Of a DNA stretch of 64,000 nt, positions 15,758 through 25,700 are shown piece after piece. How positions within the stretch are numbered: position 1 is the stretch's first letter; each line of letters opens with the position of its first letter. The stretch covers positions 1 through 64,000 of the forward strand of contig CAKUMO010000009.1 in NCBI GenBank assembly GCA_934667815.1. The letters are read 5' to 3'. The notes beneath the pieces are model-generated. The model saw only the letters and a program-made list of their open reading frames with translations. It searched no databases and had not been told where the DNA came from. Source of the DNA: an uncultured Oscillospiraceae bacterium. GTDB taxonomy: Bacteria; Bacillota; Clostridia; Oscillospirales; Oscillospiraceae. The position numbers were made by a program, and so were the translations under genes.

Positions 15758-17140
15758 TTATTTTTGAAAGCTCGCATCGATCGCGGCGGCAGCCTTCTTG
15801 CCCGCGCCCATGGCGAGGATGACCGTCGCAGCGCCCGTCACGGCATCGCCGCCGGCATAGACGCCCTCGCGGGTGGTCATATTGTCCTCATTGACGATAA
15901 GGCAGCCCTTTTTATTGGTCTCAAGGCCCGGCGTGGTGGAACGGATCAGCGGGTTCGGAGAGGTACCGAGCGCCATGATAACGGTATCGACCTCCAACTG
16001 GAACTCGCTGCCCTCGATGGCGATGGGACGGCGGCGTCCGGAGGCGTCCGGCTCGCCCAGCTCCATGCGGATGCATTCGATCGCACCGGCGCGGCCATTG
16101 CCATCGTCGAGGATCTTGGTGGGGTTGCAGAGGGTCTTCAGCTCGATGCCTTCTTCCTTGGCATGGTGCAGTTCTTCCAGACGGGCAGGCATTTCGGCTT
16201 CGCCGCGGCGATAGACGATGTACACATGCTCCGTACCCAGGCGCTTCGCGCAGCGCGCTGCGTCCATGGCCACGTTGCCGCCGCCGACAACGGCAACCGC
16301 TTTGGAGCGGATGACCGGCGTATCGCTGGCTTCGGTATAGGCCTTCATCAGGTTGATGCGGGTCAGGTACTCGTTGGCGGACATAACGCCCTTGAGCTCC
16401 TCGCCCTCGATGTGCATGAACATCGGCAGACCGGCGCCGGAACCGACGAAAATGGCCTTGAAGCCCATTTCAAACAGCTCGTCCACGGAAAGAACCTTAC
16501 CGATGACCATGTTGGTCATGACCTCGACGCCCATGGCCTCAAGCTTCTTAACCTCGTTGGCCACGATGGCCTTCGGCAGACGGAACTCGGGAATGCCATA
16601 GACCAGAACGCCGCCAGCGGTGTGCAGCGCTTCAAAAATCGTGACCTCGTAGCCCTTCTTGGCAAGCTCACTCGCGCAGGTCAGGCCGGAGGGGCCGGAG
16701 CCGACAATAGCAACCTTGATGCCATTCGTTTCAGGCTTTTCGGGCATTTTGTTGACATTCTCGCGATACCAGTCCGCAACGAAACGCTCCAGGCGGCCAA
16801 TGGCGACCGGCTCACCCTTCACGCCGCGCACGCACTTGCTTTCGCACTGCGATTCCTGCGGGCAGACACGGCCGGACAGTGCGGGCAGTGCGTTGGTAGA
16901 GGTAATAATCTCATAAGCGGCAGCGAAATCGCCCTCACTGACCTTGGCGATAAACTCCGGAATGCGGATATTCACCGGGCAGCCTTCGACGCATTTCGGA
17001 TTCTTGCAGTGCAGGCAGCGCTTGGCTTCCTCCACGGCCATCTCGGCGGTGTAGCCCAGCGAGACTTCCTTAAAATTCTGATTTCTGACGTTCGGCTCCT
17101 GCTCGGGCATGGGAGTCTTGGTCAAAGACATATTCGGCAT
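15758..17140 (-). CDS. NfnB/GltA-type FAD-NAD(P) oxidoreductase (ferredoxin:NADP bifurcating subunit)
   Basis: The 460-residue protein carries N-terminal iron-sulfur Cys clusters (CLHCKNPKCVEGCPV, residues ~42-56; CPQESQCESKC, ~94-104), an FAD-binding VAIVGSGPSGL (~144) and an NADPH-binding VAVVGGGNVAMDAARC (~287). Such proteins are often labelled homotetrameric glutamate synthase, but the adjacent FAD/2Fe-2S partner gene and absence of a glutamate synthase large subunit point to NfnB. NfnAB couples NADH and reduced ferredoxin to NADP reduction by electron bifurcation in the cytoplasm. It starts 12 bases after its partner in one operon. The subunit assignment is inference from neighbourhood. 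Confidence 0.88.
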   Translation of the reverse strand: MPNMSLTKTPMPEQEPNVRNQNFKEVSLGYTAEMAVEEAKRCLHCKNPKCVEGCPVNIRIPEFIAKVSEGDFAAAYEIITSTNALPALSGRVCPQESQCESKCVRGVKGEPVAIGRLERFVADWYRENVNKMPEKPETNGIKVAIVGSGPSGLTCASELAKKGYEVTIFEALHTAGGVLVYGIPEFRLPKAIVANEVKKLEAMGVEVMTNMVIGKVLSVDELFEMGFKAIFVGSGAGLPMFMHIEGEELKGVMSANEYLTRINLMKAYTEASDTPVIRSKAVAVVGGGNVAMDAARCAKRLGTEHVYIVYRRGEAEMPARLEELHHAKEEGIELKTLCNPTKILDDGNGRAGAIECIRMELGEPDASGRRRPIAIEGSEFQLEVDTVIMALGTSPNPLIRSTTPGLETNKKGCLIVNEDNMTTREGVYAGGDAVTGAATVILAMGAGKKAAAAIDASFQK

Positions 17141-17152
17141 GATTTCTCCCCC

Positions 17153-18007
17153 TTACTTGATCAGCTCTTTGCCGATCTTTTCGATGCGGCACATATGGTT
17201 CTTCTCGTTTTCGGCTTCCTGATCGCGGTAAACGCCGTTGCGGTTCATCAGCTCGGCAAAATCGACCTTATGACCGTCGAAGTCCGGACCGTCAACGCAG
17301 GCGAACTTGACCTCGTCGCCGACCGTGACGCGGCAGCCGCCGCACATGCCGGTGCCGTCGACCATGATGGGGTTGAGAGACACGATGGTTTTGACGCCGA
17401 ACGGCTCGGTGGTCTTTGCGACGAACTTCATCATGGGGATGGGGCCGATGGCAAGCACCTCGTCATACTGCGTCCCGGCCTCGAGAAGCTGCTGGAGCTT
17501 GACGGTGACGAAGCCGTGCTCACCGTAGGAGCCATCGTCCGTCATGAGATAGAGATGATCGCTGCAAGCGCGGAATTCGTCCTCAAGAATGACGATGTCC
17601 TTGTTGCGGAAGCCAACGATGACATCGACCTCGCAGCCGGCCTCTTTAAACGCCTGCGCGGAGGGCAGCGCAATGGCGCAGCCGACACCGCCGCCGACGA
17701 CGCAGACACGCTTGATGCCTTCCGTCTGCGTGGGGTGACCGAGCGGGCCGACGAAGTCGTGAATATAATCGCCCTCGTTCATCTCGCCGAGCATCTTGGT
17801 GGTCAGGCCGACCTTCTGGAAGATGATGCTGACGGTGCCCTTCTCGCGGTCGTAACCGGCGATGGTCAGAGGCACGCGCTCACCCGCTTCATCTACGCGG
17901 AAGATGATGAACTGACCGGCCTTCGCCTTTCTTGCAACAAAGGGCGCTTCGATCTCCATCAGGGTGACTGCGGAGTTCAGCTCCTTCTTGCGAACGATCT
18001 TGTACAT
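17153..18007 (-). CDS. NfnA-type FAD/2Fe-2S subunit (sulfide dehydrogenase-like)
   Basis: The 284-residue protein belongs to the dihydroorotate-dehydrogenase electron-transfer/NfnA family: FAD domain with ERVPLTIAGY, NAD domain with CVVGGGVGCAIALP (~108), and a 2Fe-2S cluster region GTGMCGGCRV...FACVDGP (~215-240). It pairs with the next gene as the NADH-binding half of NfnAB. It is the first gene of the operon, with AAAGGATG before ATG 18007 and a consensus promoter upstream. Confidence 0.9.
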   Translation of the reverse strand: MYKIVRKKELNSAVTLMEIEAPFVARKAKAGQFIIFRVDEAGERVPLTIAGYDREKGTVSIIFQKVGLTTKMLGEMNEGDYIHDFVGPLGHPTQTEGIKRVCVVGGGVGCAIALPSAQAFKEAGCEVDVIVGFRNKDIVILEDEFRACSDHLYLMTDDGSYGEHGFVTVKLQQLLEAGTQYDEVLAIGPIPMMKFVAKTTEPFGVKTIVSLNPIMVDGTGMCGGCRVTVGDEVKFACVDGPDFDGHKVDFAELMNRNGVYRDQEAENEKNHMCRIEKIGKELIK

Positions 18008-18051
18008 AAAAGAATCATCCTTTCAAAATGAGTCTGTTCTAACAAAACAGT

Positions 18052-18080
18052 ATTATAGCAATTCACGGCAGTTTTTTCAA
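18052..18080 (-). promoter_or_regulatory. nfnAB promoter
   Basis: On the minus strand, TTGAAA (18075-18080), 17 bp, TATAAT (18052-18057). The -35 box lies four bases beyond the stop codon of gluQ. Confidence 0.8.
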
Positions 18081-18084
18081 CCGT

Positions 18085-18993
18085 TTACGACAAAAAATCG
18101 CCGGTAATCACAAGATCCTCTCGGCGAATCTTTTTCCAGTCAAAAATTTCAATCAGCTCCCGTGCGGTGCCGGCGCAGGGCGCAGGCAGCAATCCTGCAA
18201 GAAACGCAAGGTTTCCGATCAGCAATTCGGGCGTACAGCGTGCACGCAAACGCGATAGATCGAGGTCGCGTTCGCGCTTGCTCAGGCGGCGGCCGTCCGG
18301 CGCAACGAGCAGCGGAACATGAAAATACTTCGGCGCGGCATAGCCCAGCTTTTCAAAAAGCCAGAGCTGGCGCGGCGTGGAGGACAGCAGATCTCGCCCG
18401 CGCACGACCTGTGAAATACCGCCAAGTGCATCGTCACAGACGACTGCAAGCTGGTATGCATACACGCCGTCGGAGCGGCGCAGGATAAAGTCCCCGCATT
18501 CAGTAGAAAGTCTCTGGGAAATCTCGCCGTAAACGCCGTCCGTGTAGGAAATCGTTTCATCCGGAACGTGGATGCGCCAAGCCGGTTTGCGCGTCTGCGC
18601 GGCGATCTGCGCCTGCGTCAGGTTCCGGCAGGTACCGGCATAGACGGGCGTGCCGTCTGAGGCATGCGGCGCGGAGGCCGCGTGCAGCTCGTTTCGCGTG
18701 CAGAAGCAGGGATAAAGCAGGCCCTGTGCACGCAGGCGTTCAAAGGCTGCGGCATAGACGGGTGTCCGAGTGCTCTGCATGGGCATTTCCCTATCCCAGT
18801 CGAGGCCGAGCCAGCGAAGATCGTCACGGAGCAGCTCGATGTATTCCGGCCGGCAGCGCGCGGGGTCCAGATCCTCGATGCGCAGGACAAATTCTTCTCC
18901 CGCAGCCCGGGCAGAAAGCCACGCAAGAAGCGCAGAAAAAACGTTTCCCAAGTGCATCCGACCGGACGGGCTTGGCGCAAAGCGGCCGGCCAT
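18085..18993 (-). CDS. gluQ: Glutamyl-queuosine tRNA(Asp) synthetase-like protein
   Basis: The 302-residue protein resembles the catalytic half of glutamyl-tRNA synthetase without the anticodon-binding domain: RFAPSPSGRMHLGN (HIGH-type) at residue 3 and RRLSKRERD (KMSKS-type) near 235. A Cys set around CFCTRNE...YAGTC matches the zinc site of YadB/GluQ-RS, which glutamylates queuosine in tRNA(Asp). The start at 18993 is where homology begins; the longer frame to 19116 lies within the upstream gene. It is the third gene of LCP-proX-gluQ, with a one-base gap. Confidence 0.85.
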   Translation of the reverse strand: MAGRFAPSPSGRMHLGNVFSALLAWLSARAAGEEFVLRIEDLDPARCRPEYIELLRDDLRWLGLDWDREMPMQSTRTPVYAAAFERLRAQGLLYPCFCTRNELHAASAPHASDGTPVYAGTCRNLTQAQIAAQTRKPAWRIHVPDETISYTDGVYGEISQRLSTECGDFILRRSDGVYAYQLAVVCDDALGGISQVVRGRDLLSSTPRQLWLFEKLGYAAPKYFHVPLLVAPDGRRLSKRERDLDLSRLRARCTPELLIGNLAFLAGLLPAPCAGTARELIEIFDWKKIRREDLVITGDFLS

Positions 18994-18994
18994 C

Positions 18995-19555
18995 TTATAG
19001 CTCCTCCGGCAGATCGACGACCGTGGGTTCAATGCCAATCGCGGGCAGAATTTTCTCTGTAAGCTCGGTGGTCGGGAACGCAACGGTCGAGGTATTCCGG
19101 CAGGGATGGCAGGCAAACATCGGCGCGTTCAAAACAGGGCGGTCAATGACAAGACGCACACGGTGTTCCCTGTCGTTTTGCAGTGCGAGAACCGTCGCTG
19201 ACCCCGGTGTTACGTCAAGCATTACCCGCATATTCTCCTCCGGTGCAAAGGAAACGCGTGCACAGCCAAGCTGCTGCGAGAGAAATTTGGTCTTGAATAC
19301 CTTATCGCCGGTCAAAAGCAGCAAATAATACTGCGTTTTCTGCCGATTGCAAAGGAACAGATTCTTGCAGATGGGCGCGCCAAGCGTCTTTTCGACCTCG
19401 TGACACATGGGAATGGTCATCGCCGGATCATGATCGACGCGAAAATAAGCAATCCCTAAGCTGTCAAGCAGATCATAGCACTGCGTTTCGGCCGCAGGAC
19501 GCGTGTCCTGCGGCCTGCCGGCGCAGCGGCCGGTCAGTCGTTTGAAATCGTCCAT
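18995..19555 (-). CDS. Prolyl-tRNA editing deacylase (ProX/YbaK family)
   Basis: The 186-residue protein has the YbaK/aminoacyl-tRNA-deacylase fold: FRVDHDPAMTI, KNLFLCNRQKTQYYLLLL, and an ending ACHPCRNTSTVAF. Free-standing ProX/PrdX proteins hydrolyse Ala-tRNA(Pro) or Cys-tRNA(Pro). The start MDDFKRL at 19555 lies one base before the end of the LCP gene; the longer frame to 19663 is a shadow inside it. It is next to gluQ, so two tRNA quality or modification enzymes follow one another. Confidence 0.88.
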   Translation of the reverse strand: MDDFKRLTGRCAGRPQDTRPAAETQCYDLLDSLGIAYFRVDHDPAMTIPMCHEVEKTLGAPICKNLFLCNRQKTQYYLLLLTGDKVFKTKFLSQQLGCARVSFAPEENMRVMLDVTPGSATVLALQNDREHRVRLVIDRPVLNAPMFACHPCRNTSTVAFPTTELTEKILPAIGIEPTVVDLPEEL

Positions 19556-19556
19556 G

Positions 19557-20828
19557 TTAATACGCAATGTAGAGGTCGTCCCAGGTGACGTCCTTTTCAT
19601 AGGGATTAAACGACTCGTTGATAATGGGCAGCAACTCGTCGCCGTTGACGATAACATATTCACCGCCGTCGGAAAGGTAGTTTGGGATGGTCATCATCTG
19701 CATATCGCCCGTTCCGCAGAGCAGGACGGACTCACCCAGCCAGAGCAGGTTTTCCATGCTCAGATCGGTAAAGGTGTTGTCCATCAGGAGCTTGAGTGCC
19801 TTCGGCAGGCGGAACAGATTCTTCACGCTGAGCCATTGGTGCATTGCGGCGGAGAGAAAATCACGCTGGACATTCACGCGCTGTAAATCAGCCATTGCAT
19901 AACCGGAACGGAAACGAACAAGTCCCATCGCCTGCTCACCGTTGAGTGTTTGCTCTCCTGCTGTCAGATTGATATAAAGATCCTGCGTTGGATCGTTATA
20001 GTACATATCGCAGGGCACGTCAAAGCGCACGCCGCCCATCAGATCGACCAGCTCGACAAACACATTCAGATCGATCAACATGTACCCATCCGGACGGAAG
20101 CCCACGCATTCGGAAACATATTCCAGCAGCGCGTCCATACCCTCCTCGCCCTTGCCGTTGGCGATGTATGCGCCGTTGATCTTGTGCGGCGTATAGGTGG
20201 AATTGACTTTGGTGTCGCGCGGAATGCTCATAAGGCTGACCTTGCCGCTCTTGCGGTTGACGTTCAGCAGCATCAGGGTATCCGTGCGGTCGCCCGAGGC
20301 GTCCGTTCCAGCCAGAAGAATCGTCGAGCTGCCGCGTTTGCGGGTAAGGTCGCAATTTTCATCCGTCGGCTGCTTTGCAATCAGAAACAGCACACCCGTC
20401 AGTAGCGCCAAAATCAAAGCCACGATCAGCAGGAACTTCAAAAAGCCCTTACCGCGCTTTTTCTTTTTCTTCGGCTGCTCGGACGGCATTTCCTCCGGTT
20501 CCTCAAGCCGTTCCTGCCGCTCTGCGCACGGCTTTTTCGACGGCACGGCATGGCGCTGTTCCGGTGCGTTCTCCTTCACCGGCGAGTAGCGCTGCGTGGC
20601 CTCCTCCCGCGAACGCGGCTCGTAAGCACGCTGGCGCGGTGCAGGCTGGCGGTAATCGGCATTGTAGGCATGGATGGCCGGTTGGCTCTTTTCGCCATAG
20701 TCCTCCGACTGGTCGTCCTCGTCCTCATAGAGCTTGTCGGCAAACCCCTTTTCATAAGGATCCTCCTCGGTTGGATCGTCGCCAAGCAGTTTTTTAATAT
20801 CCTCGATCAGTTTTTCGTCCTGATCCAT
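19557..20828 (-). CDS. LytR-CpsA-Psr (LCP) family cell-wall glycopolymer ligase
   Basis: The 423-residue protein has an acidic, proline-rich cytoplasmic N-terminus (1-125), one membrane helix (~130-152) after KKKKKRGK, and an extracellular LCP domain with LAGTDASGDRTDTLML, SIPRDTKV and KINGAYIANG, the conserved Arg/Asp residues that bind polyprenyl-pyrophosphate. LCP enzymes attach teichoic acids or capsular glycans to peptidoglycan. First gene of the operon, with AAGGTGAT before ATG 20828. Confidence 0.92.
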   Translation of the reverse strand: MDQDEKLIEDIKKLLGDDPTEEDPYEKGFADKLYEDEDDQSEDYGEKSQPAIHAYNADYRQPAPRQRAYEPRSREEATQRYSPVKENAPEQRHAVPSKKPCAERQERLEEPEEMPSEQPKKKKKRGKGFLKFLLIVALILALLTGVLFLIAKQPTDENCDLTRKRGSSTILLAGTDASGDRTDTLMLLNVNRKSGKVSLMSIPRDTKVNSTYTPHKINGAYIANGKGEEGMDALLEYVSECVGFRPDGYMLIDLNVFVELVDLMGGVRFDVPCDMYYNDPTQDLYINLTAGEQTLNGEQAMGLVRFRSGYAMADLQRVNVQRDFLSAAMHQWLSVKNLFRLPKALKLLMDNTFTDLSMENLLWLGESVLLCGTGDMQMMTIPNYLSDGGEYVIVNGDELLPIINESFNPYEKDVTWDDLYIAY

Positions 20829-20852
20829 AAGATCACCTTCTTTCGTGCCCTT

Positions 20853-20881
20853 ATTTTACACGAATTTAGCTACGATGTAAA
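20853..20881 (-). promoter_or_regulatory. LCP-proX-gluQ operon promoter
   Basis: On the minus strand, TTTACA (20876-20881), 17 bp, TAAAAT (20853-20858). The -35 box lies within the last codons of the MATE gene. Confidence 0.65.
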
Positions 20882-22249
20882 TGCTTTTTGTCCGCTTTCC
20901 TGTGAGAAAACCGTCATTTGCTTGCGATAAGTGATGCGGAAATAAATAATCTCTGCCACGGCGGTAATCGTCCACGAGAAGGCATACATTAAATAAAGTG
21001 ACATCAGCGTCCTGAAATACGCAAACACGGTATACACCCAAATGACACGGAACACGCAGGAGCCTGCAATCACGATAATCGTCGGTACAACACACTTGCC
21101 GAGGCCTCGCGAGGCCGCAATGGTACAATCCATGAATGCGGAAATGCCATAGGAGAAGCCCATCACGCGCAGACGTGCCATACCCTCCTGCGCTACGGCA
21201 GGATCGTCCGTAAAGAGCGCAAGAAATCCCTCGCCAAAGAATACCAACGCAAGGCCCAACGCCGTGCCAAGCGCAAAGGAATACGTCAGACTGATCAAAT
21301 AGCTCTTGCGCACGCGGTCACGGTGACCGGCGCCGTAGTTCTGGCCAATGAAGCTGGCGCATGCAGTGTGGAACGCTGCCATAACGTCATAGACGAGGCC
21401 ATCTGCATTCGAGGCTGCGGAGTTACCCTCCACAACGACCGTCGGAAAGCTGTTCACAGCGCCCTGAATAAAGAGGTTCGCAATGGAAAAAATCGCATTC
21501 TGAAAGCCCGCAGAGCAGCCGAGCGTAAGCAGCATCCGACTTTTTTCGCCGTGCAAGCGCAGTTTTTTCAAGTGCAGCGCATAATCCTCATGACTGCGGA
21601 ACAGCGCGATTAAAATCAAAACCGCAGACAAATACTGCGACAGGATGCTCGCCAGCGCGACGCCGTCGGCACTCATGTTGCAGACGATGACGAAAAAGAG
21701 GTTCAGCGCGACATTCAAGATTCCTGCGATCAGCAGGAATACCAGCGGTCGGCGCGTGTCTCCCGCCGCGCTCAAAACGCCGTTGCCATAGTTATACAGC
21801 GCCATGGCAGGCATGCCGAGAAAGTAAATGTGAAGATACAGCGTCGCGCCATCAATCAGCTCATTCTTTGTGTGCAGCAGCTCCAACAGCGGGCGTGCAA
21901 GCACCATGCCCAGCGCCAGCAGCACGCCGCCGACGATCAGGCACAAGATTGCTGCCGTATGGACGGTCTGGTCGGTCTCCTCGCGGCTGTCCGCACCAAG
22001 ATAACGCGCGACAAGCGCGTTCACGCCGCTGCCCATGCCGATCAAGAAGCCGGTGAACAGCGTGACAAGCGTAGCCGTTGAGCCAACCGCACCAAGCGCT
22101 TCCGGCCCGGAAAAGCGACCGACCACGGCAATGTCTGACATATTAAAAAGCACCTGAAGGACGTTCGAGAGCATCAACGGCAGACTGAAGCGCAGGATCT
22201 GCCTGCCGAGCGGGCCGTGTGCAAGCGCACCCTCCGTTCTGGTCTCCAT
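20870..22249 (-). CDS. MATE-family efflux transporter
   Basis: The 459-residue protein has about 12 hydrophobic segments and typical MATE features: LSNVLQVLFNMSDIAVVGRF near residue 30, GSGVNALVARYLGA near 75, and the mid-chain repeat with GAVNSFPTVVVEGN and SFIGQNYGAGH. MATE proteins export cationic drugs or metabolites with Na+ or H+. The final segments are complete. The start ATG 22249 follows AGGAGACGTGATTTCCG. Substrate unknown. Confidence 0.93.
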   Translation of the reverse strand: METRTEGALAHGPLGRQILRFSLPLMLSNVLQVLFNMSDIAVVGRFSGPEALGAVGSTATLVTLFTGFLIGMGSGVNALVARYLGADSREETDQTVHTAAILCLIVGGVLLALGMVLARPLLELLHTKNELIDGATLYLHIYFLGMPAMALYNYGNGVLSAAGDTRRPLVFLLIAGILNVALNLFFVIVCNMSADGVALASILSQYLSAVLILIALFRSHEDYALHLKKLRLHGEKSRMLLTLGCSAGFQNAIFSIANLFIQGAVNSFPTVVVEGNSAASNADGLVYDVMAAFHTACASFIGQNYGAGHRDRVRKSYLISLTYSFALGTALGLALVFFGEGFLALFTDDPAVAQEGMARLRVMGFSYGISAFMDCTIAASRGLGKCVVPTIIVIAGSCVFRVIWVYTVFAYFRTLMSLYLMYAFSWTITAVAEIIYFRITYRKQMTVFSQESGQKAFTS

Positions 22250-22292
22250 CGGAAATCACGTCTCCTATTTATTTATATTCGATAACCGAGAC

Positions 22293-22321
22293 AGTATAGC
22301 ACATCGGTGCTTGCACCGCAA
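22293..22321 (-). promoter_or_regulatory. MATE gene promoter
   Basis: On the minus strand, TTGCGG (22316-22321), 17 bp, TATACT (22293-22298). A small palindrome GGTGCTTGCACC sits in the spacer and could bind a regulator. Confidence 0.6.
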
Positions 22322-22365
22322 GTGGCCAAAAGGCTTTCTCTTGAAAAACACGCAAAAATTGTCAT

Positions 22366-22394
22366 TGATATTCAAACGCTCGCCGGAAATACTA
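22366..22394 (+). promoter_or_regulatory. Sigma-G/F-like sporulation promoter of sasP
   Basis: TGATA (22366-22370), 17 bp, AATACTA (22388-22394) resembles the forespore consensus GHATR / CATNHTA. No sigma-A match is seen upstream of the spore protein gene, as expected for forespore expression. Confidence 0.55.
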
Positions 22395-22454
22395 CGAGCG
22401 AGGAATCAAATCATTCCATTTGATCCCCCTCAAAAAATAAGGAGATGAGAAACG

Positions 22455-22649
22455 ATGAAAAACACCAACCAGATCAACGTTCCCGAAGCTCGCGAAGCGA
22501 TGGACAAGTTCAAGATGGAAGCCGCCAACGAAGTCGGCGTCAACCTGAAGCAGGGCTACAACGGCGACCTGACCTCCCGCGAGGCCGGTTCCGTCGGCGG
22601 CCAGATGGTCAAGAAGATGATCGAGGCTTACGAGCGCAACATGAAGTAA
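22455..22649 (+). CDS. Alpha/beta-type small acid-soluble spore protein
   Basis: The 64-residue protein INVPEAREAMDKFKMEAANE...GDLTSREAGSVGGQMVKKMI is a typical SASP, which coats and protects DNA in the dormant spore and is degraded at germination by the GPR protease (cleavage region around EAANEVG). An AAGGAG ribosome-binding site lies upstream. Its stop codon lies inside a 69-bp sequence that recurs at 46144-46213. This gene is the best evidence that the organism forms endospores. Confidence 0.97.
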   Translation: MKNTNQINVPEAREAMDKFKMEAANEVGVNLKQGYNGDLTSREAGSVGGQMVKKMIEAYERNMK

Positions 22650-22712
22650 TTCCCGCGCAAAATGCAGCCGCCGGATACGGAACGACCGTATCCGGCGGCT
22701 GTTTGCCTGTTT
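22644..22712. repeat. Left ~70-bp direct repeat bounding the glycan locus
   Basis: The sequence from AAGTAATTCCCGCGC through the hairpin to GTTTGCCTGTTT recurs at 46144-46213 in the same orientation, with two A/G substitutions and one extra A. It contains the sasP stop codon and a complete bidirectional terminator. Confidence 0.9.
22665..22701. terminator. Terminator of sasP (left copy)
   Basis: CAGCCGCCGGATACGG (22665-22680) / CCGTATCCGGCGGCTG (22686-22701), loop AACGA, a perfect 16-bp stem. T-rich tails lie on both sides (TTTGCCTGTTTT on plus, CATTTTG on minus), so it may act on both strands. Bases 22713-22791 show no gene. Confidence 0.85.
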
Positions 22713-22791
22713 TGAAGCTCCGCGCAAACTCGCCGTTGGAGGATGCTTCGCTCGAAGGCTTCTATGCTTTATTTTTTGAGGACAGGACACG

Positions 22792-25700
22792 TCAGCCGCG
22801 CTTTTTCTTTCGAACAAGCAACACGATGCCGCCGATCAGCAGAACTGCGCCCACCGCAATGACCGCGATGACCCACACGGGAACACCGCTCTTTTCCTGC
22901 GGCTGTTCCACGGGCGCAGGTTCTTCCGGCTGTACGGGAGTCATGTCAATGCCGTTGTTGTCCTTGGGCTTCTCCTCAGGCTCCGCATTCGGATTGGGGA
23001 GATTCTCCAATTCCGCAGGCGTCAGGTCAAAATCGTCCATATACACCGAACCGCTGCCTGCGCCAATGTCCACGATCACGTCATACTGCACGATCTCCAC
23101 GCCGTCAAAGGCAGGCGCCTCCAGCGTGACCTTGAACCAGCCGTCCGAGGTACCCGTCGCAACGTCCGTTTTGGTCACATGCACATTGCCGAGGCTGTCC
23201 GTGCGTTTCACGCCCAGCGTAACGCCGTTGCCGTCGTAGACCGCCACATTTTCCATGCGGAAATAGGCCGTAACAATGTAATCCGCATTAAAGTCAAACC
23301 GGCCGGGATCTATGCAATACTGATAAACCGCCTGTGCGTTGGAGAACTCCAGATTCACGCGGATGGCATGGTCGCCGCTGTGGGAATCCTTCGTGACCTC
23401 ATAGTTGCGGACGCCCTCGTCCGGATTGCCGGGCCAGACATCCCAGTCCAGTACGGAGCCGTCAGGATTCAGCGTCTCCAGACTGGGATTTCGCAGAAGG
23501 CTATCGGTAATCAGCGGCGTTTTGATTTCCTGCTTCTCCAGCGCGGCAGGTGTGAGATCAAAATCGTCAAGATAGATTCTACCGGAGCCTGTGCCGATGT
23601 CCACGATCACATCGTACTGCGTGATCGTTGCGCCGATCAGGCCGGGGACCTCTACCTGAACCTTCACCCAGCCGTCCGTCGTCCCCTGCCGGAGCGTCTG
23701 ATAGACATTGTATTCCGAGCCGTTGGAGGCCTTTCGTTTTACGCCGATGGTCAAATTCGAAACCTGAACATTCTCCAGCTTCATCCAGACGGAGGCAATA
23801 TAGCTGCCGTTGAAATCAAAGCGCCCGGTATCGGTGCAATACTGATAGACCGCATGGGCATTTCCGGAGACCGGCTCAACACGCAGCGCCTTGCCGCCGC
23901 TGTGGATCACGTCCGTGACGACCGCAAATCTGCGTGTACCCTCGGCAGGATTTCCGGGCCAGACATCCCAGTCCGTAACCGTGCCGTCGCCGTTCAAATT
24001 CTCCAAGCTGGGATTGCGCAGGAGGCCGCTTCCCGTCAGACCGGGATCCACAACATCCAAATCCGCAGGAACCAGATCAAAATCGTCCAGCCAGACGCTG
24101 CCCGAGCCTGTGCCGATGTCCACGACCACGTCGTACTGCACGATCGTCGCGCCCTTGACCTTCGGAGCATCGAGGGTGAACAGCACCCAGCCGTCGGTAG
24201 TTGCCGTCGGGAGATTTGTGGAAATATTGTGCTCATTGCCGTTGGAATCTCTGCGTTTGACCGTAAGCGTCAGCTCGGAGGTCTTGAGATCCTTCAGCTT
24301 CATCCAGACGGAGGCACGATAGGATTCGTTGAAATCAAAGGCGCTCGTGTCCACGCAATACTGATAAATCGCCTGCTTGTTCCCATTGTGAAGATCGATA
24401 CGGACAGACTGCGTGCCGGTATGCGCATCGCTGACGATCTGGAATTTGCGCTCGCCCTCAGCCGGATTGCCCGGCCAGATGTCCCAATGGGTGATAGTAC
24501 CGTCGCCGTTCAGCTCCTCCAAGCTGGCATTTCGCAGAATGGCGCTTTCAAACGCGGGATCGACGGGGGCATCATCCGGGTCATCCTGCGGCTTGACCGC
24601 GTTGAGCTTGAGGTCGTCTGCATAGAACACACCGGTGCCGGTCGCCGTGATATGGACAAGCAGCTCCTGCACCTGTACACCCTCACAGGGAACGGCCACC
24701 GTCAGCAGTTTCCAGTCCTCTGTCGTGCCGCTGACCATCTTGGAATAGTAATCGCTGACGCCGGAGGCAGTTTTCACCTCCGCACGCAGACGAATGCCGC
24801 CTGCATTCTCTCCTCCCTTGACCCACGCAGAGAGATACAACGTTCCGTCGGAATTGGCAGAAGCCTTGTTCGGCCACCAGCCGGAGGCCTGGAAAGCACT
24901 CTGCGCGCCGGTGAGCTTCGCGCTGAACGAGCCGCTGTGAGACTGCTCGGCAGAGTTTTCAAATTCGCCTGCCCATGCGTCCTTATTGCTCTCAAAGCTC
25001 TCGTTGCGGATGAGGTTCACGCTGTTATCGTCAGTGGTATAAAGGAACGCATCGTCAAAATAGACATCGCCCGAGCAACCGGCCGCCACGACGAATTTCA
25101 GGGTGTGGCGTTCGGTATTTTCCGCAGCAGGGACGTCCAACAGCACGCGCTGCCAGCCGGTCTGTGCAGCGGGGTGCACGCTGAGGCTTTCCCCTGCGGG
25201 GCGCTCTACAAGTACCGTTACCTTTTCGGCATCGGCTGCGTCAAACAGGAATACCCACAAACCGGCCGTGCAGGCAGCACTGCGGTTATAGGTCGCTGTC
25301 GTCGTGCAGCATGCAAAGGCTTCCTCCTCTGCACCTGCCGTGACCTTATAGCTCTTTGCGCCGCTGTGCGTAAAGGCCGTGTCGGTATTCTCCGTGACCA
25401 GAGATTCATTTCTGCCCCAGTTTTCATAGCCGTTTTCAAAACCGGGGTTGTCCATCAGGTTGATGCCCTTCAGGCCGGTGACGACCGTACCGGCACTGCG
25501 GCTTTCCTCAGAAGCGGGAGGAGCCTCTTTTGCATTCGGGTCTACCGCATTAACGCGTACTCCGTCGACATAGAACACGCCCTCGCCCCAAGTATTGACA
25601 TGGAACAGAATTTCACTGACCCGTGCCGCGGGTGCAGGGATCGTCAGCACGAGCTGCTGCCATTCCCCCTTGGTATCGTTGATCTCGGCTTCCGTCCAGA

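Noticed and set aside
15758..17140. Calling the 460-residue protein glutamate synthase small subunit
   Set aside because: There is no glutamate synthase large subunit, and the partner gene is of the NfnA/sulfide-dehydrogenase type, so NfnB is the better name.
15731..18031. Open frame of 766 codons on the plus strand opposite nfnAB
   Set aside because: Antisense shadow of two clearly conserved enzymes; it crosses a terminator and a promoter of the minus-strand operon.
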